A stretch of DNA of 64,000 bases from assembly GCA_051648365.1 (NCBI GenBank), contig JBOFEZ010000007.1, positions 1 through 64,000 on the forward strand. Direction: 5' to 3'. The notes below the pieces were generated by a model. It made no database searches, had not been told where the DNA came from, and worked only from the letters and a program-made list of their open reading frames with translations. The position numbers were made by a program, and so were the translations under genes. This DNA is from JAGNZR01 sp051648365 (GTDB taxonomy: Bacteria > Fusobacteriota > Fusobacteriia > Fusobacteriales > Fusobacteriaceae). The number at the start of each line of letters is the position of its first letter. Position 1 is the first letter of the stretch. Shown here piece by piece: positions 60,203-64,000 of this stretch.

Positions 60203-60850
60203 ATGAGAAAAATTATATATCTGATAATTTTAATAATCTTGCCAACACTGGCATTTTCTAATATTTCTATAAGAAAAAAATATCGTTCTATAAAACTAGA
60301 AGGAAAGATGGATTACAAAAATTTTGAAAAAGCTATCCAGGGTTATAATAAAATAAATGATAAAAAAAACGATAATTTAATAGCCATAATAGATTATACA
60401 AAACCAAGCATAGAAGAGAGGTTTTTTTTAATAGATTTGAAAAAAAATCAGATTTTATATAAGACTCTTGTAGCTCATGGAAAAAATAGTGGTAAAAATG
60501 AAACTATTACATTTTCAAATACTCCGAACTCCTATAAAAGTTCACTGGGATTTTTTCTTACAGAAAATTCATATAATGGAGAATTTGGTTACTCGCTAAG
60601 ACTCAAAGGCTTAGAAGAGGGAATAAATTCAAATGCCTTTGAAAGAAATATAGTGATTCATGGGGCAGATTATGTGAGTGAAAATTTTATAAAACAGTTT
60701 GGTTTTTTAGGCAGAACAAAGGGATGTCCAGCTCTTCCTACAGAAATGACGTCTGAAATAATAAACAGAATACAGGGTGGAACAGTTGTTTTTGTGATAG
60801 GGAATGACCATCATTATGCGAATAGTAGTCCTCTTTTGGCCTCGATTTAA
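60203..60850 (+). CDS. Secreted murein L,D-transpeptidase-like protein (YkuD_2 family)
   Basis: 215 aa. The signal peptide IIYLIILIILPTLAFS is followed by a domain with FLIDLKKNQILYKTLVAHG, SLGFFLTENSYNG, NIVIHGADYVS and GFLGRTKGCPALP. His and Cys in the last two blocks are the expected catalytic pair. This is the PF13645-type family, whose enzymatic activity is less studied than classic YkuD. Probably periplasmic, acting on the wall. Confidence 0.8.
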   Translation: MRKIIYLIILIILPTLAFSNISIRKKYRSIKLEGKMDYKNFEKAIQGYNKINDKKNDNLIAIIDYTKPSIEERFFLIDLKKNQILYKTLVAHGKNSGKNETITFSNTPNSYKSSLGFFLTENSYNGEFGYSLRLKGLEEGINSNAFERNIVIHGADYVSENFIKQFGFLGRTKGCPALPTEMTSEIINRIQGGTVVFVIGNDHHYANSSPLLASI

Positions 60851-60910
60851 AGGAAAAACATATATTGTCCAGTAAATTATTTTAATACAAAATGACAGGA
60901 GAGTGATTGT

Positions 60911-61126
60911 ATGGAAATTCTTAAAAAAATGAGAGAAAAGATGGCAGAATTAGAGAAAAAGAGAACTCATCATAACTTTGAAGAGGATAGTAGAGAAGCA
61001 AAGCTGTTGGAAGAACTCAAAAATATAGAAGAAAACTATGATAATGATGAAGATAAAGTAAAAGCAGTTATTGAAAAAAAGAAAAATGACCCAAATTACA
61101 ATTGGATAGATATAAAACAAATTTGA
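60911..61126 (+). CDS. Small acidic/basic protein of unknown function
   Basis: 71 aa, charged and helical, no Cys and no membrane segment, ending in YNWIDIKQI. AGGAGAGTG is before the ATG and a terminator lies just past the stop, which supports a real gene. No family recognised. Confidence 0.6.
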   Translation: MEILKKMREKMAELEKKRTHHNFEEDSREAKLLEELKNIEENYDNDEDKVKAVIEKKKNDPNYNWIDIKQI

Positions 61127-61130
61127 AAAA

Positions 61131-61158
61131 AGGAGCTCTGAGAGCTCCCTATTTTTTT
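61131..61158. terminator. Bidirectional terminator at 61.14 kb
   Basis: GGAGCTC-TGA-GAGCTCC with A run before and T run after; it overlaps the last codon of the convergent amidohydrolase gene. Confidence 0.85.
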
Positions 61159-62342
61159 TCTTTTAATTTTTGATAAGTTGAGAAAACATTTGCCACTTGA
61201 AGAGCAACTCCTAGCGGGAGAGCATCAGGGTCAATATCAAACATTCCATTGTGGGCAGGAGCTGTTATTCCCTTGGCTTCATTTCTTGTTCCAAGGGTGA
61301 AAAATGCTCCTGGAACTTTTTCTAGATAATAAGCAAAATCTTCTACCCCCATATTAGGTACTTTTTTTTCATAGAGAGCATTATCACCTAAAATTTTTCT
61401 TACATTTTCTATGACAATATCGACAGCTAAATCATGATTTATAAGGGAGGTATATCCTTCTTCTCGTATAAATTTTCCTTCTCCACCAAAGGCAAGAGGA
61501 AGAGTTATTACCATATTTGCTATTCTTTCTAACATCTCTTTACGGATTTTTGGATTAAGAGTTCTGAGTGTCCCCTTCATATGAACTTTATCAGCAACTA
61601 TATTTCCTTGAGTTCCACCGTTAATAGTTCCGATTGTTATAACGCCACTCTCTCTTGCATCAATATTTCTGCTCACAACTGATTGAAGAGAAAGAATGAG
61701 ATCTGATGCGATAAGTATAGCATCTGTTCCACCGCTAGGGTAGGCTCCATGACAACTTTTTCCCTTTATAGTGATATCTAAGGTATCAGAAGAAGCGTTC
61801 ATAGCACCGTATTTATAACCTATCATACCTGTGTCTAAAGAGTCATCTACATGGAGACCAAAAATATAATCTACATCTTGAAGAGCCCCTTCGCTAATCA
61901 TCGGCTGAGCGCCTCCTACGGTCTCTTCAGCTGGTTGAAAAATCAGCCTCAAATTGCAAGGTGGTAGATTCCCAGTCTCATAAAAAAATTTTGCTACTCC
62001 TAAAAGGATTGTGGTATGGGCATCATGGCCACAGGCGTGACAGAGTCCCTTTTTTTTTGAAGAATAAGCAGAAATTTTCATATCTTCTATGGGAAGAGCA
62101 TCTATATCTGCTCTGAGAGCCACCGTAACAGAAGAATCTGAACCTGAGATGTCGGCAATGATTCCGGTTCCGGCAGATTTTTTTATATTTTTGATTCCCA
62201 TTTGTAAAAGATAGTTTGTAATTTTTTCTGAAGTCCTAAACTCTTCCATTCCCAGTTCTGGAAACTGATGAAATTCTTCTCGAACTTCCTGAAGCCATTG
62301 AGAAATATTTTTTGAAAAATTAAGCATATCTGTACCTGTCAT
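61149..62342 (-). CDS. M20D family amidohydrolase / aminoacylase
   Basis: 397 aa, start ATG at 62342 with GGAGG seven bases upstream (a TTG at 62354 lies on that box). Metal ligands: CHACGHDAHT (about 96-105) and QPAEET (Glu pair), with the dimerisation/lid domain between. ALRADIDALPIED and VPNMGVEDFAYYLEKVPG are family blocks. Members hydrolyse N-acyl or N-acetyl amino acids, such as hippurate or indole-acetyl-amino acids; the substrate here is not defined. Confidence 0.9.
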   Translation of the reverse strand: MTGTDMLNFSKNISQWLQEVREEFHQFPELGMEEFRTSEKITNYLLQMGIKNIKKSAGTGIIADISGSDSSVTVALRADIDALPIEDMKISAYSSKKKGLCHACGHDAHTTILLGVAKFFYETGNLPPCNLRLIFQPAEETVGGAQPMISEGALQDVDYIFGLHVDDSLDTGMIGYKYGAMNASSDTLDITIKGKSCHGAYPSGGTDAILIASDLILSLQSVVSRNIDARESGVITIGTINGGTQGNIVADKVHMKGTLRTLNPKIRKEMLERIANMVITLPLAFGGEGKFIREEGYTSLINHDLAVDIVIENVRKILGDNALYEKKVPNMGVEDFAYYLEKVPGAFFTLGTRNEAKGITAPAHNGMFDIDPDALPLGVALQVANVFSTYQKLKEKK

Positions 62343-62482
62343 AAATTCCTCCAAAGTTTTGCCTAGTTTAATTTTAATCTAAAAATAGAAAAAAAACAAC
62401 TATCAGAGAAAATTGAATTAGTAAAAAATAAAAGGTATAATTTTATACAAATAATATAAAAATATAGATAAAGGGGACGAAA

Positions 62483-64000
62483 ATGTATTATAAAGAGGAA
62501 TTAAGGAATGTTTTTGAGAAATTCAAAAGTAGTGAAAAGGGATTGAGCTCTGAACAGGTTGAAAAATCAAGAGAAAAATCAGGTTATAATGAACTGGCAG
62601 AAGGTGAAAAGAGATCAGTTTTTCAACTCTTTCTAGAAAGTTTTAAAGACCCCTTGGTAATAATACTATTAACTGCAGCCGGAGTTCAGATAATGACAGG
62701 ACATTTGATAGATTCCATGATAATTTTAATAGTTCTCATGTTAAATGCCATACTCAACATAGTTCAAACAAAGAAGGCTGAAGGCTCGTTAAAAGCTTTG
62801 AAAGAACTTTCGGCACCCAATGCAAAAGTTTTAAGGGATGGGAAAAAAATTGTTTTACCAGCGAGAGAAATAGTTCCTGGAGATATAGTAATATTGGATG
62901 CAGGAGATTTTGTTCCAGCAGATGGAAGAATTATTCAGGCAGAAACTTTGAAGATATCAGAAAGTGCCCTTACAGGAGAGTCTGAACCAGTAGAGAAAAA
63001 AGAGGAGATTTTAGAAGGAGAACTTCCACTGGGAGACAGAAAAAACATGGTTTTTTCAGGAACACTTACTGTATACGGAAGAGGAATGTTTCTAGTTACA
63101 GGAACCGGTATGGAGTCAGAGATAGGTAAAATAGCCCAACTTCTATCTTCTGCTGAAAATACACCTACACCACTTCAAGAAAATTTAGAGAAATTTACAA
63201 AGAAACTTGGGATAGGAATTTTAGGACTTTCTATACTAATTTTTGTAGTTCTTATAGTTAAGGGAATATTTATCGAAAAAGACAGCAATATCTGGAGTAT
63301 GCTGTTGGAAGCTTTTATGTTTTCGGTAGCAGTAGCAGTAGCAGCAATACCAGAAGCTCTTTCCTCAATTGTTACCATAGTTCTTTCTGTAGGAACCAAT
63401 GCGATGGCAAAAAAAAATGCTATTATAAGAAAATTACCGGCAGTAGAAACTTTAGGGTCAACTTCTATTATATGTACTGATAAAACTGGAACTCTCACTC
63501 AAAATAGAATGACAGTGGTAGGATACTATATTCACGGAACAGAAAATCCACAGTTTCAGCAGAAATTTTCTAGAAAAGAAATTTTATCTCACGAGGAAAA
63601 ATTTTTAGCAGTAAATATTTTAGCCAATGATTCATCAGTTGAAAATGGAAAGGAAATAGGAGACCCCACGGAACTTGCCCTTATAAGTTTTGCTCATAAG
63701 CATGGAATAGATACAGAAGAATATCGAAAATGTTTTTCTAGAATTGCAGAGTTACCCTTTGATTCAGATAGGAAAATTATGAGTACCCTGAACAAAGTAG
63801 GAGAAAGTTCTATAATGTTTTCAAAAGGAGCTCCAGATATTATTCTTTCTAGATGTAGCCACTATCTTCAAGATGAAAAGGAAGTAAATATGACTTCTGA
63901 GATAAGAGAGATATATAGGGAGAAAAATGAAGAATTTTCTTCCAATGCCTTGAGGGTCTTGGCTCTCAGCTATAAAAAAACAGAGAAACAAAATATAAAT
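62483..64000 (+). CDS. P-type Ca2+-ATPase, partial (C-terminus outside window)
   Basis: 506 codons to the window edge, no stop. P2A-type: actuator motif ALTGESEPVEK near residue 175, membrane segment 4 with AAIPEALSS (ion-binding Glu), phosphorylation site CTDKTGTLTQNRM, then the nucleotide-binding domain (GDPTELALI, LPFDSDRKIMST, FSKGAPDIIL). PEAL instead of PEGL is as in bacterial LMCA1-type Ca2+ pumps. AAGGGG before the ATG. A six-base GTAGCA run near 63328 encodes VAVAVA in segment 4. Confidence 0.9.
   Translation, partial: MYYKEELRNVFEKFKSSEKGLSSEQVEKSREKSGYNELAEGEKRSVFQLFLESFKDPLVIILLTAAGVQIMTGHLIDSMIILIVLMLNAILNIVQTKKAEGSLKALKELSAPNAKVLRDGKKIVLPAREIVPGDIVILDAGDFVPADGRIIQAETLKISESALTGESEPVEKKEEILEGELPLGDRKNMVFSGTLTVYGRGMFLVTGTGMESEIGKIAQLLSSAENTPTPLQENLEKFTKKLGIGILGLSILIFVVLIVKGIFIEKDSNIWSMLLEAFMFSVAVAVAAIPEALSSIVTIVLSVGTNAMAKKNAIIRKLPAVETLGSTSIICTDKTGTLTQNRMTVVGYYIHGTENPQFQQKFSRKEILSHEEKFLAVNILANDSSVENGKEIGDPTELALISFAHKHGIDTEEYRKCFSRIAELPFDSDRKIMSTLNKVGESSIMFSKGAPDIILSRCSHYLQDEKEVNMTSEIREIYREKNEEFSSNALRVLALSYKKTEKQNIN

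Noticed and set aside
63328..63345. GTAGCA tandem run in the Ca2+-ATPase as a contingency locus
   Set aside because: Only about three short units, in frame, encoding alternating Val-Ala expected in a membrane helix.
1..64000. CRISPR arrays, insertion sequences, prophage or integrase genes
   Set aside because: No regularly spaced direct repeats, transposase or integrase motifs were found on reading either strand.

Overview
The window is a 64 kb AT-rich bacterial chromosome segment with compact gene packing, GGAGG-type ribosome binding sites and no IS element, phage gene or CRISPR array. The gene mix points to an anaerobic, amino-acid-fermenting diderm of the Fusobacteriota (Fusobacterium, Cetobacterium or Ilyobacter-like); the genus cannot be fixed from sequence alone. 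An OmpA-type outer-membrane lipoprotein and two L,D-transpeptidase-family proteins show a diderm envelope. WhiA, ScpA and AddAB are otherwise typical of Firmicutes. Methionine gamma-lyase, glutaminase, a sodium/glutamate symporter, a glycyl radical enzyme and several radical SAM proteins fit anaerobic amino-acid metabolism.

Layout. 1-300: 5S rRNA, the end of an rRNA operon, and terminators. 0.3-8.7 kb: HAD phosphatase and YgjP-like metalloprotease, M19 dipeptidase, a cNMP-binding protein, tRNA-Thr(GGT), an envelope pair (L,D-transpeptidase and OmpA lipoprotein), glutaminase, a YgjV-like membrane protein and a rubredoxin-reductase-like flavoprotein. 8.8-17 kb: DEDDh exonuclease, MATE pump, RlmA, QueH, an atypical radical SAM protein, tRNA-Leu(GAG), DUF1893 protein, Fe-S aldo/keto reductase, and a pair of membrane proteins. 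17.1-19.1 kb: a broken PTS EIIC-EAL (c-di-GMP phosphodiesterase) gene. 19.4-27.2 kb: AddB-AddA recombination nuclease, VanZ, MscL and an esterase-like protein with altered catalytic residues. 27.3-32.2 kb (minus strand): tldD-tldE-yjjI-yjjW, which places a glycyl radical enzyme and its activase behind a TldD/E protease pair.

32.5-46 kb: an FMN/FAD lipoprotein reductase, an RlmI-like methyltransferase, a MocR regulator divergent from methionine gamma-lyase, a structured leader RNA with its own promoter and terminator in front of a YjiH-family membrane protein, split chromate transporter halves, a split LysO lysine exporter, a methyltransferase, and a ZnuABC-type zinc/manganese importer. 46-50.4 kb: psuK-psuG (pseudouridine breakdown), gltS and ssb. 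50.5-60.9 kb: a long, tightly overlapping plus-strand cluster polA-whiA-ribF-scpA-murJ-corA-(unknown coiled-coil protein)-coaBC-L,D-transpeptidase-like, linking replication, chromosome organisation, flavin and CoA synthesis and the cell wall. The window ends with an M20 amidohydrolase and a P-type Ca2+-ATPase that runs off the edge.

The best candidate for something undescribed is the 38.33-38.49 kb RNA. It has a near-consensus promoter, a multi-helix fold, a hairpin loop complementary to the 5' arm of an intrinsic terminator, and the YjiH gene immediately downstream. I could not match it to a riboswitch class I know.
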